This document shows positions 22,664 through 31,636 of a DNA stretch of 64,000 nucleotides, one piece after another. Source of the stretch: Clostridiales bacterium (lineage in GTDB: Bacteria > Bacillota > Clostridia > Christensenellales > CAG-138); NCBI GenBank assembly GCA_004558525.1, contig SFCQ01000002.1, positions 1 through 64,000 of the forward strand, written 5' to 3'. Made by a program: the position numbers and the translations under genes. The notes under the pieces are model-generated. The model was not told the origin of the DNA, ran no database searches, and worked only from the letters and a program-made list of their open reading frames with translations. Position 1 is the first letter of the stretch. Each line of letters begins with the position of its first letter.

Positions 22664-25291
22664 ATGTCAAAAAAGTACGTCTACCAGTTCAGCGAAGGTA
22701 ACGCCTCAATGCGCAACCTGCTGGGCGGCAAGGGCGCCAATCTGGCCGAAATGACCAAGATAGGCCTGCCTGTTCCTCAGGGATTCACCATCTCTACAGA
22801 GGCTTGCACTCAGTATTATGAGGACGGCCGCAGGATCAACGACGAGATCCAGAAGGAGATAATGGAAAACATCGCCAAGATGGAGGAGATCACCGGCAAA
22901 AAGTTCGGCGATAAGGAAAACCCGCTGCTGGTTTCGGTCCGCTCGGGCGCGCGCGCTTCCATGCCGGGCATGATGGATACCATACTGAACCTTGGCCTTA
23001 ATGAAGAGGTCGTAGATGTAATAGCCAAGAAGAGCGGCAATGCCCGCTGGGCCTGGGACTGCTACAGAAGGTTCATTCAGATGTTCTCCGACGTGGTTAT
23101 GGAGGTTGGCAAGAAGTACTTTGAAAAGCTGATCGATGCCATGAAGGAGCGCAAGGGCGTATCCAGCGACCTTGACTTGGATGCGGACGACCTGCATGAG
23201 CTCGCCGACCAGTTTAAGGCCGAGTATAAGCAGCAGATCGGCAGCGATTTCCCCACCGACCCCAAGGTACAGCTTTTTGAGGCTATCAAGGCTGTTTTCC
23301 GTTCATGGGACAATCCACGTGCCAATATATACCGCATGGACCACGACATTCCCTATTCCTGGGGTACTGCGGTCAACGTGCAGATGATGGCGTTTGGCAA
23401 CATGGGTGATGATTGCGGCACCGGCGTTGCGTTCACCCGTTCTCCCGCTACCGGCAGCAAGGGCCTCTTCGGCGAATTCCTGACCAACGCTCAGGGTGAA
23501 GACGTCGTTGCCGGCGTGCGCACTCCAATGCCCATCAGCGAGATGGAGCAGAAGTTCCCGGAGGCGTTTGAGCAGTTTGTGAACGTCTGCAAGACCCTTG
23601 AGAACCATTATCACGATATGCAGGATATGGAGTTCACCGTAGAACACGGCAAGCTCTATATGCTCCAGACCCGCAACGGCAAGCGTACTGCTGCCGCCGC
23701 CATAAAGATCGCCTGCGACCTTATAGACGAGGGCATGATAACCGAAGAAGAAGCCCTTATGCAGATAGACGCCAAGTCTCTTGACATGCTGCTGCACCCG
23801 CAGTTCGATCCCAAGGCTCTTAAGGACGCCAAGCCCATAGGCAAGGCCATAGCCGCCAGCCCGGGCGCTGCCGCCGGCACAATAGTGTTCACGGCTGAGG
23901 ACGCCGTTGAGCATGGCAAGAATGGCGAAAAGGTCGTTCTCGTCCGCCTTGAGACCAGCCCCGAGGATATAGAGGGCATGAAGTATTCGCAGGGTATACT
24001 GACCGTCCGCGGCGGCCAGACCTCACACGCCGCCGTTGTGGCGCGCGGCATGGGTACCTGCTGCGTATCCGGCTGCGGCGATATAAAGATGGATGAGGAG
24101 AACAAGTGCTTCACCCTTGCGGGCAAAACCTATCACGAGGGCGACGTGCTGAGCCTTGACGGTTCAACAGGCTGCATCTATGATGTTCTTATCCCCACCA
24201 TTCCCGCCGATCCTAACAGCGGCTATTTCGGGCGCATAATGGAGATGGCTGACAAGCATAAGAGGCTTGCCGTCCGCACCAATGCCGATAATCCTCATGA
24301 CGCTGCCGTTGCCGTAAGCTTTGGCGCGCAGGGCATAGGCCTCTGCCGTACCGAGCATATGTTCTTTGAAGAGGATCGTATCCCTGCCGTGCGCGAGATG
24401 ATAGTCGCCAAGACCGAGGAAGCCCGCCGTAAGGCCCTGGACAAGCTACTTCCCATGCAGAGGAGCGACTTTGAGGGCATCTACAAGGCTATGGGCGAGC
24501 GCCCTGTTACCATTCGCTTCCTTGATCCACCGCTGCATGAGTTCCTGCCGCATAAGGACGAGGAGATCGCGGCTCTTGCCAAGGAAATGGGCCTGACCTT
24601 TGAAGACCTCAAGGCCACCGTTGCAAGCCTGCATGAGTTCAACCCGATGATGGGCCATCGCGGCTGCCGTCTGTGCGTCACATATCCCGAGATTGCCGAA
24701 ATGCAGACCCGCGCCGTTATAGAGGCTGCCATAAATGTGCGACGTGAGACCGGCCTCAACATCGTTCCTGAGATAATGATCCCTCTGGTGGGAGAAGTGA
24801 AGGAGCTTGCTTATGTTAAGAGCTTCGTAGTAAAGACTGCCAAGAAGGTCATGGAGGAGAACGATACCGAGTTCAAGTTCCTCGTAGGCACCATGATAGA
24901 GATTCCTCGCGCGGCCCTTACCGCCGATGAGATCGCTACCGAGGCTGAGTTTTTCTCCTTCGGCACCAACGACCTGACCCAGATGACGTTCGGCTTCAGC
25001 CGTGACGATGCCGGCAAGTTCCTTGGCGCTTACTATGAGAAGAAGATCTATGAGTCCGATCCCTTTGCGCGTCTTGACCAGACCGGCGTAGGCAAGCTAG
25101 TAGAAATGGCTGCCAAGCTTGGCCGTGCGACCCGTCCGGATATCCATCTGGGCATCTGCGGCGAACATGGCGGCGATCCTTCCAGTATCGATTTCTGCCA
25201 TCGCGTAGGTCTTGACTATGTATCCTGCTCGCCGTATCGTGTGCCTATAGCCCGCCTTGCCGCCGCTCAGGCCAATATAAGGAACAAGTAA
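22664..25291 (+). CDS. ppdK: Pyruvate, phosphate dikinase
   Basis: An 875-residue enzyme of standard length that interconverts pyruvate, ATP and phosphate with PEP, AMP and pyrophosphate; in anaerobes it serves glycolysis or gluconeogenesis. The N-terminal nucleotide-binding domain has G-G-K-G-A-N-L-A-E-M and S-V-R-S-G-A. The swivelling phosphohistidine domain has G-G-Q-T-S-H-A-A-V-V with catalytic His455. The C-terminal PEP-binding domain has the G-I-C-G-E-H-G-G loop with catalytic Cys near 832. GGAGGAAA lies upstream. Codons are strongly biased to C-ending, unlike most neighbours, a sign of high expression. Its terminator hairpin is duplicated around repeat copy C. Confidence 0.98.
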   Translation: MSKKYVYQFSEGNASMRNLLGGKGANLAEMTKIGLPVPQGFTISTEACTQYYEDGRRINDEIQKEIMENIAKMEEITGKKFGDKENPLLVSVRSGARASMPGMMDTILNLGLNEEVVDVIAKKSGNARWAWDCYRRFIQMFSDVVMEVGKKYFEKLIDAMKERKGVSSDLDLDADDLHELADQFKAEYKQQIGSDFPTDPKVQLFEAIKAVFRSWDNPRANIYRMDHDIPYSWGTAVNVQMMAFGNMGDDCGTGVAFTRSPATGSKGLFGEFLTNAQGEDVVAGVRTPMPISEMEQKFPEAFEQFVNVCKTLENHYHDMQDMEFTVEHGKLYMLQTRNGKRTAAAAIKIACDLIDEGMITEEEALMQIDAKSLDMLLHPQFDPKALKDAKPIGKAIAASPGAAAGTIVFTAEDAVEHGKNGEKVVLVRLETSPEDIEGMKYSQGILTVRGGQTSHAAVVARGMGTCCVSGCGDIKMDEENKCFTLAGKTYHEGDVLSLDGSTGCIYDVLIPTIPADPNSGYFGRIMEMADKHKRLAVRTNADNPHDAAVAVSFGAQGIGLCRTEHMFFEEDRIPAVREMIVAKTEEARRKALDKLLPMQRSDFEGIYKAMGERPVTIRFLDPPLHEFLPHKDEEIAALAKEMGLTFEDLKATVASLHEFNPMMGHRGCRLCVTYPEIAEMQTRAVIEAAINVRRETGLNIVPEIMIPLVGEVKELAYVKSFVVKTAKKVMEENDTEFKFLVGTMIEIPRAALTADEIATEAEFFSFGTNDLTQMTFGFSRDDAGKFLGAYYEKKIYESDPFARLDQTGVGKLVEMAAKLGRATRPDIHLGICGEHGGDPSSIDFCHRVGLDYVSCSPYRVPIARLAAAQANIRNK

Positions 25292-25312
25292 AACAAGCTT
25301 TGCATAAGCTGA

Positions 25313-25577
25313 AAATCGGGCGCTCCGCATCCGGAGCGCCCGATTGAGTCTGTCGAAAAACCTTGGGGTTGTTAAGGGGCGACTGCCCCTTAAGCTAATT
25401 CCGGCTCTGACGGCATGCACGTCAGAACGGATGAAAACCTTTAGGTTTTCGTGCTTTGCGGGTTTTGCCGCCCGGGAGCGTGAGCGAGAGGCAAAACCCG
25501 TGCAAACTCGAAAAAGTGGCGAATAGCCACTTTTTCGACACTCTAAATCGGGCGCTCCGCATCCGGAGCGCCCGATT
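25313..25577 (+). repeat. Multi-hairpin terminator-associated element, copy C, with duplicated ppdK terminator
   Basis: Element 25346-25544 (199 bp), forward orientation, ends TGTCGAAAAA and TTTTTCGACA. The flanks 25313-25345 and 25545-25577 are an identical 33-bp direct repeat that is a long hairpin (stem AATCGGGCGCTCC with GGAGCGCCCGATT), the ppdK terminator. Internal hairpins: TTAAGGGGC/GCCCCTTAA, CTGACG/CGTCAG, AAAACC/GGTTTT, GGGTTTTGCC/GGCAAAACCC, CGAAAAAGTGGC/GCCACTTTTTCG. No coding capacity. It fills most of the 430-bp ppdK-dgt gap. Confidence 0.95.
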
Positions 25578-25599
25578 TAACATATCGATGTATTGTGTG

Positions 25600-25628
25600 T
25601 TGAGATATTTCCATAAGCGGGATAAATA
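25600..25628 (+). promoter_or_regulatory. Probable promoter of dgt-dnaG-rpoD
   Basis: -35 TTGAGA (25600-25605), 17-base spacer, -10 TAAATA (25623-25628). A terminator-like hairpin lies between this and the first gene. Confidence 0.45.
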
Positions 25629-25647
25629 CCGGATAAATGAATCAAAT

Positions 25648-25677
25648 TTCCCTGCATAAGCAGGGATTTTGCTTTTT
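25648..25677 (+). terminator. Terminator-like hairpin in the dgt leader
   Basis: Stem TCCCTGC/GCAGGGA with loop ATAA, then TTTTGCTTTTT. It is 43 bases before the dgt start and downstream of the likely promoter, so it is either an attenuator or the end of an upstream transcript. No alternative antiterminator pairing was found. Confidence 0.6.
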
Positions 25678-25719
25678 GTGTTGAAAAACAGCAGAAAGAA
25701 GGTTCTTGGGAGGTGCGGC

Positions 25720-26736
25720 ATGAAGGAGAATATTTCAAGCGGCGCGCTTAGAATAAGGGCGGAGGAGCTGGAAAAACAGCTCTTAAGCCCATATGCGGCT
25801 TTGTCAAGCCAAACAAAGGGAAGGGAATACCCCATGGAAAAATGCCCTATCAGGACGGAGTTCGTCAGGGATAGGGACAGGATAATACACTGTAAATCAT
25901 TCAGAAGATTAAAGCATAAAACGCAGGTGTTCCTTTCACCTGTAGGCGACCATTACCGCACAAGGCTCACGCATACGCTGGAAGTGAGCCAGATAGCGCG
26001 GACCATATCAAGAGGGCTTAGACTCAATGAAGACCTTACTGAAGCCATTGCCCTCGGCCACGATCTTGGCCATACGCCGTTTGGGCATGCGGGAGAAAAG
26101 GTGCTTAATTCGCTGGTGCCCGGCGGGTTTCAGCATAACGTGCAGAGCCTTAGGGTTGTGGAAAAGCTGGAAAACGGCAAGGGGCTTAATCTCACCTTTG
26201 AGGTGAGGGACGGCATATTGAACCACCCGAGCGACTGCCGTGCCGCAACGCTTGAAGGGAGAATAGTCAGCCTCAGCGACAGGATAGCTTATATCAACCA
26301 CGATATTGACGACGCTGTTAGGGCCGGAATACTTGATGAAAGGGATCTGCCGCAAAGCTGCGTTAAGATACTCGGTTCATCGCACGGAAAAAGGATAAAT
26401 ACGCTTATACTTGACGTAATATCGGAAAGCATGGATAGGCCGGAGGTGCGCATGAGCGACGAGGTGTGGCAGCAATTCAAAAAGCTCAGGGACTTTATGT
26501 TTGAAAGGGTTTATTTGAACCCGGGCGCCAAGCATGAGGAGAGCAAGGGCAAGCATGTTATAGAGGTGCTTTTCTCATATTATCTTAAGCATCTTGACAA
26601 CCTGCCGGAGGACTTTAAGAAGAATATAGAAGAAGATGGGGCTGAAAGGGTAGCCGCCGATTATATAGCCTGCATGAGCGATAGATACGCAATTTCGGAT
26701 TACGAAAACAAGTTCGTACCGCGCGAGTGGGTGTGA
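25720..26736 (+). CDS. dgt: dGTP triphosphohydrolase-like HD protein
   Basis: 338 residues from ATG 25720 (GGGAGGTG upstream). HD-domain phosphohydrolase with R-L-T-H-T-L-E-V-S (first metal His), L-G-H-D-L-G-H-T-P-F-G-H (HD pair) and S-D-R-I-A-Y-I-N-H-D-I-D-D (distal Asp). These enzymes hydrolyse dNTPs, releasing triphosphate. It begins the dgt-dnaG-rpoD operon, linking nucleotide control to the macromolecular-synthesis genes, an order common in Clostridia. Confidence 0.93.
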   Translation: MKENISSGALRIRAEELEKQLLSPYAALSSQTKGREYPMEKCPIRTEFVRDRDRIIHCKSFRRLKHKTQVFLSPVGDHYRTRLTHTLEVSQIARTISRGLRLNEDLTEAIALGHDLGHTPFGHAGEKVLNSLVPGGFQHNVQSLRVVEKLENGKGLNLTFEVRDGILNHPSDCRAATLEGRIVSLSDRIAYINHDIDDAVRAGILDERDLPQSCVKILGSSHGKRINTLILDVISESMDRPEVRMSDEVWQQFKKLRDFMFERVYLNPGAKHEESKGKHVIEVLFSYYLKHLDNLPEDFKKNIEEDGAERVAADYIACMSDRYAISDYENKFVPREWV

Positions 26737-26830
26737 TTTTTTGAATAATTTGCTGATTGCGATGCAGGAAATCAGGTTTTAACGGCGAAATAGTTGAATC
26801 TGCTGGATTTTGTGAAAGGAGTGTTGTGTG

Positions 26831-28612
26831 ATGTCGGCTTTTCCGGAAGAATGGCTTAACGAGCTCCTTTCTAAAACGGATATTGTAAGAATAGTCTCGG
26901 AATATGTTTCGCTTTCCCCAAAGGGCGGAAGGTATTGGGCGTGCTGCCCGTTCCATAATGAAAAAACGCCCAGCTTTTCTGTTATACCGGAAAAGCAGAT
27001 GTACTATTGCTTCGGCTGCCATGCCGGCGGCGGTGTGATACATTTTGTCATGGAAGCCGAAAGGGTGGGGTTTGTCGACGCTGTTAAGCTGCTTGCCCAA
27101 AAGGCTGGGATGGAGCTTCCGGACGAGATAAACGACGAAAGATTAAAGGCGGAAAGGGCATATAAAGAAAGGCTCTTCGCGGCCTGCAAGGAGGCTGCAA
27201 GGTTTTATAATAAAAAGCTTTTGAGCGAGGAGGGCAAGCATGCCCAGCAGTATCTTACAAAGCGCGGCATAGGCGGAAAGATGGCTATGCGCTTTGGCTT
27301 AGGGTACGCGCCCGAAGGCTGGCGGAATCTTATCGAGCATCTTAAAGCCAGGGGCTTCAGCGAAAAGGAGATAGTTGACGCAGGGCTTGCCATACGCTCC
27401 AAAAAGGGAAAGGGCGGCGTATATGATGCATATAGAGACAGGCTGATATTTCCTATCATATCAGCTTCCGGCAGGGTGATGGGCTTCGGCGCAAGGACGA
27501 TGAAAAAGGATGAGGAGCCAAAGTACATCAACACCGGCGACACGCCCATATACAATAAGCGCAACAACCTGTATGCGCTCAACATGCAGAAGGGCAGGCG
27601 TGCGGGCGAGCTTATAATGGTCGAAGGGTATATGGACGTTATAAGCCTTTTTAACGCCGGCATAGAAACCGCCGTGGCTTCGCTTGGCACGGCCATGACT
27701 GCTCAGCAGGCAAGGCTTATAAAACGATATGCCGATAGGATATATCTTTGCTACGATGGCGATAACGCCGGACAAGCCGCCACGTTAAGGGGACTTGGCA
27801 TACTTGCCTCGGCAGGGATAGAGGCTAAGGTGATAGTAATACCAGGCGGCATGGATCCGGACGATTATGTTAAAAAGTTCGGGAAACAGGGCTTTTTGCA
27901 GCTTAGGGACAGTGCGCTGAGCGCCAACGGCTTTATGCTTGAAAGCATGGCGAAGGAGTTTGACCTTAAAACTACCGATGGCCGGGAGGCCTTTGCAAAG
28001 AAAGCGTGCCGGTTCGTGGGCGGGCTGCAGCCTGTTGAGCAGGAGCGCTATGCGCCTGTTATAGCCCGAAAAACAGGGCTCAGCGAGGATGTGGTAAAGG
28101 CGCAGTGCGGCCTAAGCGCTTCCGGAATAGAGAATATGCCTGCCAAAAACAGGAATACTATGAGCAAAGTTCGGCAAAAAGCCGAAGATGGCTGGGACGC
28201 TGCGGAGCTTACCATATTGAGCCTTATGCTCATAGACGCATCGACAGCGGCATATACGGCGGAGCTTATGGCGGAAAACGGGATAGAGCTTAAAAACGAG
28301 GCTATCCGCGCGGCCGCAGAAACGCTGCTTATAAAATACGCCGAGGATAGCGCAGCCAATACGGCCATCATAATAAGCGAAATGCCTATGGAGCAGGCGG
28401 AGGCTGTGGGCGCCGCGCAAACGGCCGTTGAAAGAATGGGCGGCGACGCTAAGAAGATAGCGGAGGATTGCGTAAACAAGCTGCTTAAGGAGAAGCTGAG
28501 CGAGCAATACAGCCTGATGTTCGTTAAAGCGCAAGCTTTGAGCGGCGAGGAGCAGAGACAGTGCCTTATAAAGGCCGATGAAATAGCAAAAAAGCTTAGG
28601 CTTTTAAGATAG
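26831..28612 (+). CDS. dnaG: DNA primase DnaG
   Basis: 593 residues. The N-terminal zinc finger has C-C-P-F-H-N-E-K-T-P-S-F and Y-Y-C-F-G-C-H-A-G-G. The TOPRIM catalytic domain has V-E-G-Y-M-D-V-I-S-L and L-C-Y-D-G-D-N-A-G-Q-A-A. The C-terminal helicase-binding region (about 440-590) is divergent, as is usual. DnaG makes RNA primers at the replication fork. GTG 26828 is an alternative start; ATG 26831 has the better distance from AAAGGAG. Confidence 0.97.
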   Translation: MSAFPEEWLNELLSKTDIVRIVSEYVSLSPKGGRYWACCPFHNEKTPSFSVIPEKQMYYCFGCHAGGGVIHFVMEAERVGFVDAVKLLAQKAGMELPDEINDERLKAERAYKERLFAACKEAARFYNKKLLSEEGKHAQQYLTKRGIGGKMAMRFGLGYAPEGWRNLIEHLKARGFSEKEIVDAGLAIRSKKGKGGVYDAYRDRLIFPIISASGRVMGFGARTMKKDEEPKYINTGDTPIYNKRNNLYALNMQKGRRAGELIMVEGYMDVISLFNAGIETAVASLGTAMTAQQARLIKRYADRIYLCYDGDNAGQAATLRGLGILASAGIEAKVIVIPGGMDPDDYVKKFGKQGFLQLRDSALSANGFMLESMAKEFDLKTTDGREAFAKKACRFVGGLQPVEQERYAPVIARKTGLSEDVVKAQCGLSASGIENMPAKNRNTMSKVRQKAEDGWDAAELTILSLMLIDASTAAYTAELMAENGIELKNEAIRAAAETLLIKYAEDSAANTAIIISEMPMEQAEAVGAAQTAVERMGGDAKKIAEDCVNKLLKEKLSEQYSLMFVKAQALSGEEQRQCLIKADEIAKKLRLLR

Positions 28613-28646
28613 ATTTCACACAAATTAAGCAAAAGGGGTGGCTGCT

Positions 28647-29729
28647 TTGGAAACGAAGGAACCGAAGAAAAGCAAAATTGACGAGCTGATTGACAGAGGC
28701 AAGGCTAAGGGCGTATTGACCTATAAAGAGGTTATGGATGCACTGAGCGACCTTGATATGGACAGCGACCAGATAGAAAAGCTGTACGATAGGTTTGAAT
28801 CGCTCAATATAGACGTGGTGGAAGAGGAAATTGACGTACCCGAAAACATAAATGATGAGATAGCGGAAATTGAAAACGATACCTCCCTGGGTGAGGGGAT
28901 ATCGATAGACGACCCCGTTAGAATGTACCTTAAGGAGATAGGCAAGGTGCCGCTTTTGAGCGCGCAGGAGGAGATAGAGCTTGCAAAGCGCATGACCGAC
29001 GGGGATCAGGAAGCCAAGCAGAAGCTTGCGGAAGCCAACCTCAGGCTCGTGGTAAGCGTTGCAAAGCGCTATGTCGGCCGCGGCATGCTCTTCCTTGACC
29101 TTATACAGGAAGGCAACCTTGGCCTTATAAAAGCAGTTGAAAAGTTTGATTACAGAAAGGGCTACAAGTTTTCTACTTATGCAACGTGGTGGATACGCCA
29201 GGCCATAACAAGAGCTATAGCTGACCAGGCGCGCACGATAAGGATACCCGTGCATATGGTGGAGACTATAAACAAGCTCATCAGGGTCAACCGTCAGCTA
29301 TTGCAGGAATACGGGCGCGAGCCGAGGCCGGATGAGATAGCAGCCGAAATGGGCATATCAGAGGAGAAGGTGCGCGAGATAATCAAAGTGGCTCAGGAGC
29401 CGGTTTCTCTCGAGACTCCTATAGGCGAGGAGGAGGACAGCCATCTTGGCGACTTTATAGCGGACGATGTCACCCCTGCTCCGGCGGATGTTGCTGCGTT
29501 CACCCTGCTTAAGGAGCAGCTTATGGAGGTGCTTGACTCCCTTACCCAGAGGGAGAAGAAGGTGCTTAGGCTGCGCTTCGGCCTTGACGATGGCAAGGCG
29601 AGAACGCTTGAGGAAGTCGGTAAGGAGTTCAACGTAACAAGGGAACGTATACGCCAGATAGAGGCCAAGGCGTTGAGAAAGCTCAGGCATCCATCAAGAA
29701 GCAAAAAGCTTAAGGACTTCCTTGAGTAA
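28647..29729 (+). CDS. rpoD: Primary RNA polymerase sigma factor RpoD/SigA
   Basis: 360 residues. It has region 1.2 (D-P-V-R-M-Y-L-K-E-I-G), region 2 (F-D-Y-R-K-G-Y-K-F-S-T-Y-A-T-W-W-I-R-Q-A), region 3 and region 4 (E-V-G-K-E-F-N-V-T-R-E-R-I-R-Q-I). This is the housekeeping sigma factor, which fits the TTGACA/TATAAT promoters in the window. Start choice: the AAGGGG site (about 28633-28637) touches GTG 28638 but lies 9 bases from TTG 28647, so TTG is preferred. It follows dnaG by about 34 bases. Confidence 0.97.
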   Translation: METKEPKKSKIDELIDRGKAKGVLTYKEVMDALSDLDMDSDQIEKLYDRFESLNIDVVEEEIDVPENINDEIAEIENDTSLGEGISIDDPVRMYLKEIGKVPLLSAQEEIELAKRMTDGDQEAKQKLAEANLRLVVSVAKRYVGRGMLFLDLIQEGNLGLIKAVEKFDYRKGYKFSTYATWWIRQAITRAIADQARTIRIPVHMVETINKLIRVNRQLLQEYGREPRPDEIAAEMGISEEKVREIIKVAQEPVSLETPIGEEEDSHLGDFIADDVTPAPADVAAFTLLKEQLMEVLDSLTQREKKVLRLRFGLDDGKARTLEEVGKEFNVTRERIRQIEAKALRKLRHPSRSKKLKDFLE

Positions 29730-29749
29730 TATAAGCCGAAACACGAAAC

Positions 29750-29783
29750 GGCGGGCCGCGCTATGGCCCGCCGCTTTTCTTTT
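29750..29783 (+). terminator. Terminator of the dgt-dnaG-rpoD operon
   Basis: Stem GGCGGGCC/GGCCCGCC with a 7-nt loop, then GCTTTTCTTTT. It lies between rpoD and the convergent ABC operon. Confidence 0.9.
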
Positions 29784-29794
29784 GGCGCTTCGGC

Positions 29795-31636
29795 TTATTT
29801 TTCGCTCAGTATGGCGTCGGAAGCCTCTTCACTGAACTGCGTGGTGTAAAGGTCGTAGTAGTAACCGCGCTTTGCGATAAGCTCGCTGTGCGTACCCTGC
29901 TCGGTTATCTCGCCGCCGCGTATAACAAGTATCCTGTCGGCATTGCGTATGGTGGATAGCCTGTGCGCCACGATAAAGCTGGTGCGGTTGTCAAGCACCG
30001 TTGTTATGGCGTCCTGTATAAGCTGCTCTGTCTCGGTATCTATGCTGCTTGTGGCCTCGTCCAGCACAAATATGCGCGGATCCGCCAATATGACCCTTGC
30101 AAAGGATATAAGCTGCTTTTCACCTGTTGAAAGCCTTACGCCTCCTTCGCCTACTTCGGTATCGTAGCCGTTTTCCTGGCGCAGTATAAACTCCTCCGCA
30201 TGCACCATTCTTGCCGCGGCATGTACTTCCTCGTCGGTCGCGTCCTTGCGGCCATAGCGTATGTTGTCCGCAATGGTGCCGCTGAACAGGTGCGGGGACT
30301 GCAAAACGTAGCCAAGGCTCGATTGCAGCCATAGCTGGCTCCTTTCGCGGTAGTCGCGCCCATCAATAAGCACGCGGCCTTCCGTGGGCTCATAAAAGCG
30401 GCATACAAGGTTGACTATGGTGCTTTTGCCCGCGCCCGTCTCGCCTACCAGAGCTATGGTTTCGCCCGCGCTGACATGCAGATTGAAGTTCTTAAGCACC
30501 TTTTCGCCACCATTATAGGCAAAGCTCACGTTTTCAAACTCCACTTCGCCCTTTATAGGCTCCCAGTTTTCGCGCTTGGGATTGAAGCTGTCGCCGTATT
30601 TGGCTATCACTTCGGGAGAGTCTATTATCTCACACGGCGTATCGATAAGGGATACTACGCGTTCCGCGCTTGCCTGCGCGCTTTGAAGCTCCGCAAGTAT
30701 GCCTGCAAGCTGCTGTATCGGCTCAAAGAAGTTTGTGGCGTAAGATATGAACGCCGAAAGCGTGCCGAATGTGAGCGCGCCCACCATAAGCTCGGAGCCT
30801 CCCTTGTAAAGGGCGATGGCTGTGCCTATGGAACCAAGGAACATGACTATCGGCATGAACAGCGCGCTAAGAAGCGCGGAGCGTATGGAAGCATGCTTCA
30901 TCTCGCCGGTAAGCTCCTTAAACTCGGAGTAATTGGCTTCCTCCCTGACGAGCGTTTTGGTGGTCATGGCGCCCATTATGCCTTCGTTAAAGGAGCCTGT
31001 TATGCGGGAATTTGTCTTTCTTACACGGCGCTGGTACTTGAGTATCTTCTTTTGAAAATACACCGATATGATCGCCAGCGGCGGTATGACCACCATAACG
31101 AGCAGCGCGAGCCGCCAGTTTTTGACGAACATAGCCACAACAACGCCTATAACATATGTGGCCGCCCAAAGCAGGTCAACGAAGCTCCATGCCATCATTT
31201 CGGAAAGCCTGCCTACGTCGCTTATCATTCTTGCCATAAGGTAGCCGACGGCTGTTTTGTCATAGAATGAGAACGGCAGCTCCTGCAGCTTTCTGAACGC
31301 CTCCGTCCTTATATCATAGGATACGTTCATTTCGATTCTTCCTGCCTGCTTTATGAAGAAGAATACGCCGCTCGATTGCAGAGCCACAAGCCCAAGATAT
31401 ACCGGTATGAACCAGCCGAGCCCGTGCGTCGTGCCTTTTTCAACAAAATTGTCTATGGCATAGCTGCTCATAAGCGGATAGATTATATCAACTATGGCTA
31501 TGCCTATGTTGCAAAGTATAAGGGCAACTGTAGCCTTTTTGTAGCGGAAAACGTAGCGGAAAAGCCGCTTCCATATGGATAGATCGACCTTTGTATCCTT
31601 TTCGTAATCCTGCTCTTTTATTGCGGTATTACTCAT
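29795..31636 (-). CDS. Heterodimeric ABC exporter, subunit with intact catalytic Glu
   Basis: 613 residues: six transmembrane helices followed by an ATPase domain. Walker A is G-E-T-G-A-G-K-S-T and Walker B is I-F-V-L-D-E-A-T-S with catalytic Glu. The signature motif is altered, L-S-T-G-E-K-Q instead of LSGGQ. Together with the partner upstream (normal signature but Asp in place of catalytic Glu) this gives one complete and one degenerate ATP site, the layout of exporters such as BmrCD, LmrCD and TM287/288. It overlaps the partner by 8 bases and is regulated with it by the 33516-33741 leader. Confidence 0.93.
   Translation of the reverse strand: MSNTAIKEQDYEKDTKVDLSIWKRLFRYVFRYKKATVALILCNIGIAIVDIIYPLMSSYAIDNFVEKGTTHGLGWFIPVYLGLVALQSSGVFFFIKQAGRIEMNVSYDIRTEAFRKLQELPFSFYDKTAVGYLMARMISDVGRLSEMMAWSFVDLLWAATYVIGVVVAMFVKNWRLALLVMVVIPPLAIISVYFQKKILKYQRRVRKTNSRITGSFNEGIMGAMTTKTLVREEANYSEFKELTGEMKHASIRSALLSALFMPIVMFLGSIGTAIALYKGGSELMVGALTFGTLSAFISYATNFFEPIQQLAGILAELQSAQASAERVVSLIDTPCEIIDSPEVIAKYGDSFNPKRENWEPIKGEVEFENVSFAYNGGEKVLKNFNLHVSAGETIALVGETGAGKSTIVNLVCRFYEPTEGRVLIDGRDYRERSQLWLQSSLGYVLQSPHLFSGTIADNIRYGRKDATDEEVHAAARMVHAEEFILRQENGYDTEVGEGGVRLSTGEKQLISFARVILADPRIFVLDEATSSIDTETEQLIQDAITTVLDNRTSFIVAHRLSTIRNADRILVIRGGEITEQGTHSELIAKRGYYYDLYTTQFSEEASDAILSEK

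Noticed and set aside
30476..31270. 264-codon frame antisense to the ABC exporter gene
   Set aside because: The composition is shadow-like (Tyr, Arg, Lys and His rich) and the sense gene is unambiguous.
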